A stretch of DNA of 50,640 nucleotides from positions 1 to 50,640 of the forward strand of contig JAFTSS010000031.1 of the NCBI GenBank assembly GCA_017467185.1. Reading direction: 5' to 3'. Shown in pieces: positions 6,640 through 14,995 of the stretch. Origin of the DNA: Paludibacteraceae bacterium. GTDB taxonomy: Bacteria; Bacteroidota; Bacteroidia; Bacteroidales; Paludibacteraceae. Position numbers and translations under genes: made by a program. Positions within the stretch are counted from its first letter, which is position 1; the number at the start of each line of letters is the position of its first letter. The notes under the pieces are model-generated. The model was not told the origin of the DNA. It saw only the letters and a list, made by a program, of their open reading frames with translations, and ran no database searches.

Positions 6640-9030
6640 CTATTCTGCTACTTTTGTAATCGTTATTTCCCAACCTTGGGCATTAACTTGATCCATAAAA
6701 TTAGAAACCATTTCCTTAGTCCATTCTGTGGAAACATATAATATTTCGCTCATAGGTGTAGTCAACACTTTGGCTCTACTATCAAAACGGGAATCAGTGC
6801 TAATTGCTTTTCTTGCATCGTGCTCAGCCGCTGTTTCTACTAAATATTTAAAACCTGTGCCTGTACCTTTTATTTGTTTCCAAGCATTAGCAACATCAAT
6901 ATCTTTCATTGTTGGATTATTGTTTACAAATAATTCAACTGCTCTATAAACAACATCGCCTAAAACTTTAAAAGATTCACCATTAACAGCAAAAACACCC
7001 ACACTTGCATCTGCATCACTTGCCGATGCGTTATTATTCTCATCATTAATTTCATTAACCCCAAGGTTCTCCATCAATTTCTCGATGGCACGCACCTTAT
7101 TTTCATAGAATTTACCAAAAGTCAACACTTTTCCATCATTATCTTGGAATGCCTCCCGACCAGACAAATCATAATCCTTCACCACATCATTCCATAGGTA
7201 GAACATCACCTTGTTCACAAACATATCAGCAGAAACCACTCTATCTTTAGGTTTACAGAAGAAATAACCCAATTTCTTGTCTTCCGAGCTAGTAAGGTCG
7301 TCTATCTCTGCATTTATTTTTTGAATAAACTCCCACCAATCGTATTTTTTAGTACCATTTTCATCTTTCACTTTAATCACCCAACCTTTTTCTGCATTTT
7401 TTATCGGCATATACTGCCAATCCCAACGACGTTTAAAAGCCGAGTCAATTGGGAATAACGATTGGTCGCTCGTATTCATCGTTGCCCAAATGTAGAGGTT
7501 AGATGGGAGTAGCAATTCATCACCACTCTTAATATTTTCTGGCAAACCAACACAATCGGCAAACTTATCTCTCAAATAATCTTGTATATCTTGGTCAGCC
7601 TTGATAGGATATTCCGATACCCCCTCTTCATTTCTGTCCAACAATTGAAATAAATCTCCAAATATCTGTGCGCAATTACCACGATTTATCTCCTCTATCA
7701 CTAGATACACCGATTGTTCCCTATTTTGCCATGCTGTTACATATGCTTTCAAGAACGACTGAGCCACAAACGAGTAAGCAATCTTCTCCTCTTCACCAAT
7801 CTTATCTCCATTTTGCGAATTATATATTGGCAATTTTTTCATCGTAGGCTTATACGCCCCCACAAAAGTCGAATAATCACTATCAGGATGGAATGTAGTA
7901 CGGAATACAAAATCCGAACTTACTCCCTTAGTAACCTCATTTATCGTATGACTCTTACCAGTTCCTGGTGCTCCATAATAGATTTGTTGAAGTGGTTTAT
8001 CTGATAAATCTTGATTATTTTTTACTTGCATATCTCTAATATTAGAAAACATACTTCTTAATGTTAAAAATTTCACATACCAATCTAAAGCATTCGAATA
8101 TTGTCTTCTCCCAGTTTCGTTGTATTCTAAAAACTCTTTATTAGACTGTAAAATATCTATTATTTGCTTAACTGCCTCAACCGTTGTATATGAATAAATA
8201 GAAACATCTTTATCCACTCCAAAAATAGTTTTTAATGTTCTCCCTATTCTACCAAAACTAGAAGATGAATAATTAGAAACAGATCTTGGTTGAGTTATTT
8301 TTAAAAATTCAATATATTCATCCTCTATAGAAGTTTGATTATTAACATCAACATCCAACAAAAAAGGTGTAAACAAATGATAATAATCAGTATTTTTAAA
8401 AGGGAAAATAATTAAACATTCAATAGTATTTAAAGATGCATATAAGGGCTGAAAAAACGGACCTCTTGACAAATCCCCTGCATTTGCAACAACAAAAGAT
8501 TTATTCATCTTTAATGTTGTAGCATCAGAAGAAACCACACCCAAATCTTTTAATAAAATAGAATCATCATATAAAAAATCAACAAATTCAAGCTCAAAAT
8601 CACTTCTTGAAATATTAAACAAATTTTCTATATTTTCTTTTGAGAAATGAAAATCATTAACAAACTTTTCTAATAAATCTTCTACAGTATATTCATACTC
8701 AAAAACTGTATTTCTATAAACCCAAACAATAATTGGCAATAAATTAGGACGCCCAATTAAAAAATACTCCGAAACTTTAGACTCCCAATTATTGGCAAAC
8801 ACAACAGAATAAGAAGAATCAGATTCATCATAACTCTTCTTATTCTTAAGGCGAAATATGTTTTCTAGAAAATTAGATAATTTAGGAGTATCTATCGCAT
8901 AATTCAAATTAGGTTTAACCAACGAATCAACAGAATAAAAAACACCTAAAATACCCCAAAATTTATCTTTCGTTGTTAATGAAATTGAATCATATGCTTT
9001 TTTTACTGTAGACAAACTAAAATATTTCAT
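6640..9030 (-). CDS. McrB-like AAA+ NTPase of the restriction module
   Basis: The protein is 796 residues. Its AAA+ module has Walker A GAPGTGKS (353-360), Walker B VYLVIEEINRGN (441-452), the McrB family guanine-specificity region as MNTSDQS (518-524; NTAD in classical McrB) and FKRRWDW with candidate Arg fingers (about 532-538). The first 340 residues have no recognisable domain and probably recognise DNA, as in McrB/LlaJI R1 proteins. A C-terminal 120-residue extension after an acidic linker is unassigned. It sits 2 bp after the methyltransferase gene, clearly one operon. Role: NTP-driven translocation and activation of the LlaJI-like nuclease. Confidence 0.9.
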   Translation of the reverse strand: MKYFSLSTVKKAYDSISLTTKDKFWGILGVFYSVDSLVKPNLNYAIDTPKLSNFLENIFRLKNKKSYDESDSSYSVVFANNWESKVSEYFLIGRPNLLPIIVWVYRNTVFEYEYTVEDLLEKFVNDFHFSKENIENLFNISRSDFELEFVDFLYDDSILLKDLGVVSSDATTLKMNKSFVVANAGDLSRGPFFQPLYASLNTIECLIIFPFKNTDYYHLFTPFLLDVDVNNQTSIEDEYIEFLKITQPRSVSNYSSSSFGRIGRTLKTIFGVDKDVSIYSYTTVEAVKQIIDILQSNKEFLEYNETGRRQYSNALDWYVKFLTLRSMFSNIRDMQVKNNQDLSDKPLQQIYYGAPGTGKSHTINEVTKGVSSDFVFRTTFHPDSDYSTFVGAYKPTMKKLPIYNSQNGDKIGEEEKIAYSFVAQSFLKAYVTAWQNREQSVYLVIEEINRGNCAQIFGDLFQLLDRNEEGVSEYPIKADQDIQDYLRDKFADCVGLPENIKSGDELLLPSNLYIWATMNTSDQSLFPIDSAFKRRWDWQYMPIKNAEKGWVIKVKDENGTKKYDWWEFIQKINAEIDDLTSSEDKKLGYFFCKPKDRVVSADMFVNKVMFYLWNDVVKDYDLSGREAFQDNDGKVLTFGKFYENKVRAIEKLMENLGVNEINDENNNASASDADASVGVFAVNGESFKVLGDVVYRAVELFVNNNPTMKDIDVANAWKQIKGTGTGFKYLVETAAEHDARKAISTDSRFDSRAKVLTTPMSEILYVSTEWTKEMVSNFMDQVNAQGWEITITKVAE

Positions 9031-9032
9031 AC

Positions 9033-10058
9033 TTACTTCATATTATAATAATAAATCATATTTTTTAATATTTCTCTAATAATCGGAACACTTACCGAAT
9101 TACCCAATTGTTTATATGCCTGATTATCAGAGACAGGCATTATAAAATCATCAGGAAATCCTTGCAAACGCTTTGATTCTAGCACAGATAATTTACGACC
9201 TATATCCCATAATTTAGGAGTTCTACCAGCAATTATTGTTGGTGCATAAGTATTAAGACATGCATAAAATGCTTCTTGTATTTGAGTCTTAGCCTCATCT
9301 CCAACATGAAATCTCAAAGACCCATCTGGTTTTTGATAAGAAAAAATACCATATTTACCCTTTTTCGTATTAGGCGCATATTTAGAATTATCATGCTGCA
9401 CACGTTCTTGCTCTTTACAATGAATAAAATGATAATTAATTCTATCCAATTCAAATTTCGATAATTTCAAAGATTCTCTATGATCTGAAACATCAATAAT
9501 ATCACGCAATACTGACCTAATTTTGCTTTTTATGGGAAATTTAAAATCAACAACCTTATCAAATCCTACACAATACCACCGCTCTCTTTTCTGTGGTAAA
9601 CCATAATCTAAAGAACTCAACACCTCCCAGTGTACATCATACCCTAAATCTTTCAAATTTGCTAATATAACCTTTAAAGTTTCACCATTCTTATGAGAAA
9701 CTAAACCTTTAACATTTTCCAAAAAAAACATTTTAGGCTTATGATAAGACAAAATTCTACATATATCAAAAAACAAAGTACCTCTTGTTTGATCTTCAAA
9801 TCCAGCACATAAACCAGCATAACTAAAAGGTTGACAAGGAAATCCCGCAGTTAATATATCAAAAGACGGAATATTTTCAGCCTTAATTTTAGTAATATCA
9901 CCAGAAGGCTTTTCTCCAAAATTTGCTTCATATGTTTTTTGAGCAAACTCATCAATATCGGAAGAAAAAACACACTTAACACCATTTTCTTCCATAGCCA
10001 ACCTAAACCCACCTATTCCACAGAATAGATCAATTCCCTTGTATTGTTTATTTTTCAT
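9033..10058 (-). CDS. DNA (cytosine-5-)-methyltransferase
   Basis: The 341-residue protein has the m5C methyltransferase motifs in order: I IDLFCGIGGF (9-18), IV GFPCQPFS with catalytic Cys75, VI ENV (114-116), VIII QKRERWYCVG (from 156), then a variable target-recognition region, and IX/X ending LQGFPDDF and QLGNSVSVPII. It modifies host DNA against the co-transcribed McrB/LlaJI nuclease. LlaJI itself uses two methyltransferases because its site is asymmetric; only one is seen here, so the site may be palindromic or a partner may lie elsewhere. A consensus -7 box is 58 bp upstream. Confidence 0.95.
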   Translation of the reverse strand: MKNKQYKGIDLFCGIGGFRLAMEENGVKCVFSSDIDEFAQKTYEANFGEKPSGDITKIKAENIPSFDILTAGFPCQPFSYAGLCAGFEDQTRGTLFFDICRILSYHKPKMFFLENVKGLVSHKNGETLKVILANLKDLGYDVHWEVLSSLDYGLPQKRERWYCVGFDKVVDFKFPIKSKIRSVLRDIIDVSDHRESLKLSKFELDRINYHFIHCKEQERVQHDNSKYAPNTKKGKYGIFSYQKPDGSLRFHVGDEAKTQIQEAFYACLNTYAPTIIAGRTPKLWDIGRKLSVLESKRLQGFPDDFIMPVSDNQAYKQLGNSVSVPIIREILKNMIYYYNMK

Positions 10059-10115
10059 TATTTATTTGTACTTCACATCACTATTTTAAATATATATACT
10101 CACGCATTTATCTCC

Positions 10116-10124
10116 GCAAAGGTA
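10116..10124 (-). promoter_or_regulatory. -7 box for the methyltransferase-McrB operon
   Basis: The minus strand reads TACCTTTGC, a perfect TAnnTTTG match, 58 bp from the methyltransferase ATG. Confidence 0.6.
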
Positions 10125-10168
10125 CAAAAAAACTTTTGCTCTTGCAAGTGTTTTTTTTGCAAATTGAG

Positions 10169-10194
10169 CGGACGCACGAACCGTACGTCCCTAC
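10169..10194. repeat. Palindromic GGACGC...GTCC repeat
   Basis: Imperfect member of the GTAGGGAC-type palindrome family, directly beyond the stop of the broken small gene at 10191-10527. Confidence 0.6.
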
Positions 10195-10527
10195 AACATT
10201 TCACTCTCATGCAGTTGAATAAATGTCCAATACGAATCATCTGAAGGACGGGTGATTAGTGTGCCTAAGTAGGTGTCGCGCGTAGCTACTTCGTCGTAGT
10301 TCTCCACATACTCTGCCATCTCATCTACTACTGCCGCATGATGCGCCTGCACAGCTCGCTCCCGACTCTCATACACCCCCAACACCATGCTACTCGGCTG
10401 GTCCCCCTTTTTTCCCTTCGGTCAAGTTTTTTGCTCCGCTCAGCATAACACAAGCAAGCTTGGTTCTGCCCTCGCTTATCGCAAAAAATCCCAACTGTGA
10501 GGTCATAGTCAATATATATACTTTCAT
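10191..10527 (-). pseudogene. Disrupted paralogue of the 12298-12555 small gene
   Basis: The start (MKVYILTMTSQLG, ATG at 10527) and the last 65 residues (VLGVYESRERAVQAHHAAVV onward, to SEML) are nearly identical to the intact 85-residue protein at 12298-12555. Between them about 89 bp replaces 10 bp, a net gain of about 79 bp. This is not a multiple of three and brings in a TAG, so the frame is broken. The inserted piece is a repeat found elsewhere in the window. The promoter box is still present. Confidence 0.85.
10403..10490 (-). repeat. Inserted repeat element (SGAKNLTEG type)
   Basis: On the minus strand it begins TTTTTTGCGATAAGCGAG and ends CTTGACCGAAGGG. The plus strand at 16092-16165 starts with the same 17 bases (TTTTTGCGATAAGCGAG) and follows the same layout (GAGCG-x-x-GCAAAAA, CTTGA). 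A weaker third copy appears at about 10594-10640. Confidence 0.7.
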
Positions 10528-10549
10528 AATCTTATAGTTATTTTCGGAC

Positions 10550-10558
10550 GCAAAATTA
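10550..10558 (-). promoter_or_regulatory. -7 box of the disrupted small gene
   Basis: The minus strand reads TAATTTTGC (TAnnTTTG), 23 bp upstream of the ATG at 10527. Confidence 0.45.
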
Positions 10559-10662
10559 ATATATAACTTTGACTGCGTCTTCTTTCTCCTTGCAAAGCAT
10601 AATGCAAACAAGTTTGCCTTCTGCTCTTGCTTCGTTCGTCAGTTGACAACTTTTGACAATAA

Positions 10663-10698
10663 ATAAAAAAATCAGCAATTATTGTCGTAATTGCTGAT
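10663..10698 (-). terminator. Rho-independent terminator
   Basis: A perfect 11-bp stem ATCAGCAATTA / TAATTGCTGAT with a 6-base loop is followed on the minus strand by a run of T. It ends transcription of the DUF1016 locus and the regulator remnant. Confidence 0.75.
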
Positions 10699-10707
10699 CT
10701 GCATCAA

Positions 10708-11065
10708 TTATAATTTTTGTATCTTATTTTTTGCCTCCTCAGTCAAACACCATTTGCCAGATTTATGATTTCCCTCACGAAAAACAAAATTCAACTCTTG
10801 CAATAAACTTACATTTCATTGTATCGTTCTCTTAGTTAAAGATAAAGCCAATGATAATTGAGATAACGACACATTTCCATCCTCCAACATTAATTTTAAT
10901 ATCTTTATTTGATTTGCAGATAAAATAACATTATCGGTGACATTATCGGTGACATTAGAAGCAAGATTAGTTATTTTTGTTCGCCTAATTATCGCCATTA
11001 TACCGCCACAATGCTCGACAAATTCAGGCAGTGGCAATTTATTCTTTTCAAATTCATTTTTTATC
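10708..11065 (-). pseudogene. AlbA/Schlafen-type regulator, C-terminal remnant with nonsense codon
   Basis: The frame reads LPLPEFVEHCGGIMAIIRRT, then a VTDNVTDNV linker and a winged helix (QIKILKLMLEDGNVSLSQLS...TKRTIQ). A TGA follows where the family has Arg. After the stop the same frame goes on NVSLLQELNFVFREGNHKSG and KWCLTEEAK to the true end. This is the tail of an AlbA_2-domain ATP-binding transcriptional regulator whose N-terminal three quarters is missing. It lies just after the DUF1016 gene. Confidence 0.75.
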
Positions 11066-11066
11066 C

Positions 11067-12146
11067 TTACTCTTCACTAGATAGAGTTGACTCAATATCC
11101 TCAATTGTAGGTAATTGACTTTTAATATCCTCTGACATAAGTTGAGATAATTGATACTCTGAAATACCTATAGGCTGATTTGTTGACTCAAGAGCATATT
11201 GCGCCATTACATTGTTCTTCGTTTTACAAATAAGCAAACCTATAGTTGGATTATCTGTTGGTTTTTTCTTAAGATGATTAACCGCACTAACATACAACCC
11301 TAATTGCCCTAAATGTTCTCCTTTAAACTTATCAACTTTCAACTCTATCACTACATAACATTTTAACTCCAAATGATAAAACAACAAATCAGGATATACA
11401 GTTTCATCTCCAACTATCAATGGAACCTGACGACCTACTAATGCAAAACCCGTACCTAACTCCAACAAAAAACGTGTAACATTTTGCATCAAACCATTTT
11501 CTAATTCTCTTTCACGATAAACGCCATCAAGTGTGAGGAAATCAAAACTATAAGGGTCTTTCAATGTTTGTTTTGCTAAATCACTCTGCTCATCAGGCAA
11601 AAATCTATCAAAATTAGTAACTGCTTTTCCTTGACGCCCATAAAGATCTGTATCTATAAAATTAAGCAATACGGCACGACTCCACCCTTGTTCTACCGTC
11701 TGATTAAGATAAAATATCGCTTTATCTACATCCTTACATTGACTAATAATATAAAGATGATGTCCCCATGGCACAGAAAAGAAAACATCCTCTCCTATTT
11801 GTGCAACAGGTTGTTGCATATTTGTGTCACCTAATTGGGCAACAAGTTGTTGCCTAATTATAACTCGCTCATTATAAAACTGATACCACTGTCTTATGTA
11901 TTTTAAATTTCTATACGAAAACCCCTTCATTTCAGGAAACTCTGCCATCAACTCTCTGCTCAACTCATTAAGCCAACCATCCCCCCACGATGTAGTTTTC
12001 TGCTTTTCACAAATATCTGCACCCATGCGCCAATAAAGACGAAGCATGTCTGAATTCACCTTTACCATCGCCCTAATCTGCGAACGGCGAATATCATTTT
12101 TCAAATCCGATACCCACTGCTTAAAATCTTTATCATTAACCAACAT
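11067..12146 (-). CDS. DUF1016 (YhcG-type) PD-(D/E)XK nuclease family protein
   Basis: The protein is 359 residues. The N-terminal half carries the DUF1016 N domain (YWRMGADICEKQKTTSWGDG, ELMAEFPEMKGFSYRNLKYI). The C-terminal half is a nuclease fold with YPDLLFYHLELKCYVVIELK, giving the D...E-x-K of PD-(D/E)XK, then GLLICKTKNN. Members occur in defence islands and beside restriction systems; their reaction is not well defined, with roles as Holliday-junction-like or defence nucleases proposed. The gene has its own -7 box 43 bp upstream and lies between two copies of a duplicated small-gene segment. An AQLGDTNMQQPVAQIGED linker contains a duplicated 'VAQ(L/I)G' unit. Confidence 0.9.
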   Translation of the reverse strand: MLVNDKDFKQWVSDLKNDIRRSQIRAMVKVNSDMLRLYWRMGADICEKQKTTSWGDGWLNELSRELMAEFPEMKGFSYRNLKYIRQWYQFYNERVIIRQQLVAQLGDTNMQQPVAQIGEDVFFSVPWGHHLYIISQCKDVDKAIFYLNQTVEQGWSRAVLLNFIDTDLYGRQGKAVTNFDRFLPDEQSDLAKQTLKDPYSFDFLTLDGVYRERELENGLMQNVTRFLLELGTGFALVGRQVPLIVGDETVYPDLLFYHLELKCYVVIELKVDKFKGEHLGQLGLYVSAVNHLKKKPTDNPTIGLLICKTKNNVMAQYALESTNQPIGISEYQLSQLMSEDIKSQLPTIEDIESTLSSEE

Positions 12147-12188
12147 AATAAACCTAATTATTAATATTTGCTTTTTTTACTTACCTCT

Positions 12189-12197
12189 GCAAAGATA
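12189..12197 (-). promoter_or_regulatory. -7 box of the DUF1016 gene
   Basis: The minus strand reads TATCTTTGC (TAnnTTTG), 43 bp before the ATG. Confidence 0.6.
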
Positions 12198-12277
12198 CAA
12201 AAAAACTTTTGCTCTTGCAAGTGGTTTTTGTGCAAATTTAGTACACTTTTTGCCATTTTTCAACCTGCCAGTTGATA

Positions 12278-12297
12278 GGACACAGCGCGCTGTGTCC
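12278..12297. repeat. Perfect 20-bp palindrome GGACACAGCG/CGCTGTGTCC
   Basis: It abuts the stop codon of the 12298-12555 gene and may act as its 3' hairpin. Confidence 0.8.
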
Positions 12298-12555
12298 CTA
12301 CAACATTTCACTCTCATGCAGTTGAATAAGTGTCCAACACGAATCATCTGAAGGACGAGTAATTAGTGTGCCCAAGTAGGTGTCGCGCGTAGCTACTTCG
12401 TCGTAGTTCTCCACATACTCTGCCATCTCATCTACTACCGCCGCATGATGCGCCTGCACGGCTCGCTCCCGACTCTCATACACCCCCAACACTATACTAC
12501 TCGGCTGGTCGCCTTGGCCCAGTTGTGAGGTTATTATCAAAACATATACTTTCAT
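12298..12555 (-). CDS. Small protein of unknown function (85 aa), DUF7336-like
   Basis: The protein begins MKVYVLIITSQLGQGDQPSS and has a VLGVYESRERAVQAHHAAVV helix and an acidic middle. The layout VYVL...(I/V)LGVY-x-S-R-E-x-A recalls the DUF7336 family of short phage/accessory proteins, but similarity is by eye only. An almost identical but broken copy is at 10191-10527, with the same promoter box and the same flanks. A palindromic repeat follows the stop. No function can be stated. Confidence 0.7.
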   Translation of the reverse strand: MKVYVLIITSQLGQGDQPSSIVLGVYESRERAVQAHHAAVVDEMAEYVENYDEVATRDTYLGTLITRPSDDSCWTLIQLHESEML

Positions 12556-12579
12556 CGGTTTATAATTTTTTAATTCGCT

Positions 12580-12588
12580 GCAAAGTTA
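12580..12588 (-). promoter_or_regulatory. -7 box of the 85-aa gene
   Basis: The minus strand reads TAACTTTGC, 25 bp from the ATG at 12555. Confidence 0.55.
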
Positions 12589-12694
12589 CAACAACAAATT
12601 GACAACTCTTGACAATAAATAAAAAAATTACAAAAAAAAATTATGGCAACAACTTGTTGCCAAATTAAGTTTTTATTCAACCTACCGGTTGATA

Positions 12695-12714
12695 GGACAC
12701 AGCACGCTGTGTCC
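12695..12714. repeat. 20-bp palindrome GGACACAGCACGCTGTGTCC
   Basis: Near-perfect member of the GTAGGGAC-type family in the gap between the 85-aa gene and ferritin. Apart from this and the ferritin terminator I see nothing in 12589-12944. Confidence 0.8.
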
Positions 12715-12880
12715 CTACACCCTACCAACAACAGCATTTTTCATAAAATAACTACACCCTCACCCTATCCAACACGAAAGATAAACACAAAATAAACGAA
12801 GATAACCCAACCCTAAAACATAGCTTGAAAGATATGTTTCACCATCTTGTTTTATACAGAAAAGTTTCTATTCCCAACAC

Positions 12881-12924
12881 AAAAAAAGAGATGCAAAAAC
12901 AATGTTGTTGCATCTCTCTTTTTA
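12881..12924 (-). terminator. Terminator downstream of ferritin
   Basis: Stem GAGATGCAA (12888-12896) pairs with TTGCATCTC (12908-12916) and is flanked by A and T runs, so it could work in both directions. Confidence 0.8.
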
Positions 12925-12944
12925 TACAAAAATCTGTGACGGGA

Positions 12945-13475
12945 TTATTCGGCTGATGTAGCAAGTGGCGAAGCTTGTGTATAAGTGCGTGCGCCGAGTT
13001 CTTTGTCAATCATATAAAGACCATAGCCGTTGTCTTTAATCATACGGAGGTGATTAAGGATGTCTTGTACGCCCTCTTCTTCCTCAACTTGCTCGTCGAT
13101 GAACCATTTAAGCATGCTTTGCGCTGCATAGTCTTTCTCCTCAAGGGCTACAGTATAGAGGTCGTTGATGAGCATCGTTACTTTTTTCTCGTGTTGCAAT
13201 GTGTTTTCAAACACTGCCAACACCGATGCCCACTCGGTTTCTACAGCGTCAATTGGTTCGAGTTTCACACGTCCACCACGCGAAATGACGTGGTTGAAAA
13301 GGATTTGTGCATGGTCTTGTTCCTCTTTAAATTGCACTTGGAACCAATTTGCCATACCTGTAAAACCTTCGTTATGGCAATAAGCTGCCATTGACAAATA
13401 TAAATACGCCGACCACATTTCGGCATTGATCTGAGCATTTAATGCTGCTTCTACTCTTGGATGTAACATATTCAA
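12945..13475 (-). CDS. ftnA: Ferritin (non-haem, FtnA type)
   Basis: The 176-residue protein is a typical bacterial ferritin. MWSAYLYLSMAAY in helix A, KEEQDHA in helix B (E and H ferroxidase ligands), WASVLAVFENTLQHEKKVT in helix C and WFIDEQVEEE in helix D provide the di-iron ferroxidase residues. It oxidises Fe(II) and stores it as ferric mineral in a 24-mer in the cytoplasm, protecting against peroxide and iron stress. It ends with a good hairpin terminator and appears to be single-gene. No clear -7 box was found in the short upstream gap. Confidence 0.95.
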   Translation of the reverse strand: MNMLHPRVEAALNAQINAEMWSAYLYLSMAAYCHNEGFTGMANWFQVQFKEEQDHAQILFNHVISRGGRVKLEPIDAVETEWASVLAVFENTLQHEKKVTMLINDLYTVALEEKDYAAQSMLKWFIDEQVEEEEGVQDILNHLRMIKDNGYGLYMIDKELGARTYTQASPLATSAE

Positions 13476-13501
13476 TTAAGAATTAAGAAATTAAACTTTT
13501 A

Positions 13502-13540
13502 TTATCTGTTATCTGTTATCTGTTATCTGTTATCTGTAAT
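13502..13540. repeat. Tandem 7-mer (TTATCTG)x5
   Basis: Five heptamer units overlap the stop codon and last codons of the 13516-13908 gene, so the C-terminus TDNR is written by the repeat. Confidence 0.9.
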
Positions 13541-13908
13541 CTATTCCCCGTAGGGTCAACAATAAATCCATCTTCCACTGCTATACCTCTCTCTGCAAGA
13601 CGTTTAAACAATTGTTCACACTGATAGCGCGACGCCATACGAATGCCGAAGGTAATTATCGCCCCGGTCGCTGGCTGAAAATGCAAACGCATACCATTGT
13701 CAAACTCTACAACGTCATCCGCAATTATCGTGCCACAAAAAAGTGTGGCATAAAACTCACACATCTGGGCATCATCTACCGATGGCACAACAAGTTCTGC
13801 CACCTGCCACATAGCCGTGCGTGACGATTTCGCCACACCACCACGCTTCATCGCCGCCTTACGCGACTCATAGTCTGCATAATGTTTCTCTAAATAATTA
13901 TCTGCCAT
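13516..13908 (-). CDS. VOC/glyoxalase-like protein
   Basis: The protein is about 130 residues. The start at 13908 (MADNYLEKHYADYESRKAAM) is preferred over the ORF start 15 bp upstream because that opening is common in short Bacteroidales proteins. After it comes one VOC-like module: VPSVDDAQMCEFYATLF, FDNGMRLHFQPATG, and the diagnostic end DPTGNRLQI. A metal-dependent lyase or dioxygenase activity cannot be claimed, as the ligand set is incomplete. A -7 box lies 12 bp upstream. The gene's 3' end runs into the heptamer array. Confidence 0.6.
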   Translation of the reverse strand: MADNYLEKHYADYESRKAAMKRGGVAKSSRTAMWQVAELVVPSVDDAQMCEFYATLFCGTIIADDVVEFDNGMRLHFQPATGAIITFGIRMASRYQCEQLFKRLAERGIAVEDGFIVDPTGNRLQITDNR

Positions 13909-13919
13909 TTTTTGTTTTA

Positions 13920-13928
13920 ACAAAAGTA
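13920..13928 (-). promoter_or_regulatory. -7 box of the VOC-like gene
   Basis: The minus strand reads TACTTTTGT; the ATG at 13908 is 12 bp downstream. Confidence 0.45.
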
Positions 13929-14167
13929 CATACTCTCTATTTTCGGGTTGTCAGATTTTAATCTTTATTTTACAATTTTATGAAGAAAAATTCTTTATCC
14001 TAGTACAAGCCATAAATCATAAAATATTAAATAACAAGACATGTACTTAAAAAAGCAATCGTCCATTCATAATGTCAAAAGCACACTATACATTATCAAC
14101 CAACAAAGAAAAAATCTGTACTTATGTTGAAAATAAATTAATCATTGCAAAAGTACAAAAAAAATTG

Positions 14168-14176
14168 TACCTTTGC
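14168..14176 (+). promoter_or_regulatory. -7 box of the SpoU methyltransferase gene
   Basis: TACCTTTGC is a perfect match. The start codon is only 18 bp downstream, so the leader is very short. Confidence 0.6.
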
Positions 14177-14193
14177 AAGAAAATAAACATTTT

Positions 14194-14799
14194 ATGTCAC
14201 GCAAATTAGAAACCGAAGAAATTATACGCATCTCGACCGAAGAGTTTAAGCAAGCAAAGAAGATACCACTCGTCATGGTGTTGGACAATGTACGCAGTAT
14301 GCACAACATCGGCTCGGTATTTCGCACAAGCGATGCCTATCTCATTGAAAAGGTTGTGCTATGTGGCATCACGGCACAACCGCCACACCCCGAAATACAC
14401 AAATCGGCTCTCGGTGCCGAGTTCAGCGTCGATTGGGAGTATTATGCCGACACCAACGAAGCAGTAGAAGCTCTGAAAAATCAAGGCTACGAGGTTTGGG
14501 CTATCGAACAAGCCGAAAACTCCGTCATGCTACAAGATTTTTTCAAGCAATCGGAATGCTCCCCTAAGTTAGGGGTGCTGTCCAAAGGACTGAAGGGTAT
14601 GTCAAACTCTCAACTCTCAACTAAATACGCTGTCGTCATGGGCAACGAGGTGAAAGGTGTACAACAATCGGTCATCGACCGTTGCGAAGGCTGCATCGAA
14701 TTGCCTCAATTTGGCACCAAACACTCGCTCAACGTCAGCGTAACCGCCGGCATCGTCATCTGGGAATTCTTTAAGAGTTTACACGACAGAATGACATAA
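14194..14799 (+). CDS. TrmH/SpoU-family RNA 2'-O-methyltransferase
   Basis: The protein is about 201 residues from ATG 14194 (MSRKLETEEIIRIS); an upstream in-frame TTG overlaps the promoter box and is unlikely. SPOUT knot motifs are present: motif 1 DNVRSMHNIGSVFRTSDA, motif 2 YAVVMGNEVKGV, and motif 3 ELPQFGTKHSLNVSVTAGIV. It probably 2'-O-methylates a tRNA or rRNA nucleotide using SAM. Between motifs 1 and 2 there are about 25 extra residues (SECSPKLGVLSKGLKGMSNS region, bases 14553-14627) made of intergenic-type repeats inserted in frame. Confidence 0.9.
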   Translation: MSRKLETEEIIRISTEEFKQAKKIPLVMVLDNVRSMHNIGSVFRTSDAYLIEKVVLCGITAQPPHPEIHKSALGAEFSVDWEYYADTNEAVEALKNQGYEVWAIEQAENSVMLQDFFKQSECSPKLGVLSKGLKGMSNSQLSTKYAVVMGNEVKGVQQSVIDRCEGCIELPQFGTKHSLNVSVTAGIVIWEFFKSLHDRMT

Positions 14800-14995
14800 A
14801 AACATATTTATTCTCATTTCATAATGGTCTTGCTTTTGCTTCGCAAAATCTCGACTATAAAGACATATTCTTAAAAATGTAACTTAAAATATGTCTTTCA
14901 TTTGCCAAGATATGCCGCAGGCATAACGAGGCATCTGTGAAAATAATTAAATTATGTCTTTATGTCATTTTGTCTAAAAAAACAAACAATAACAA

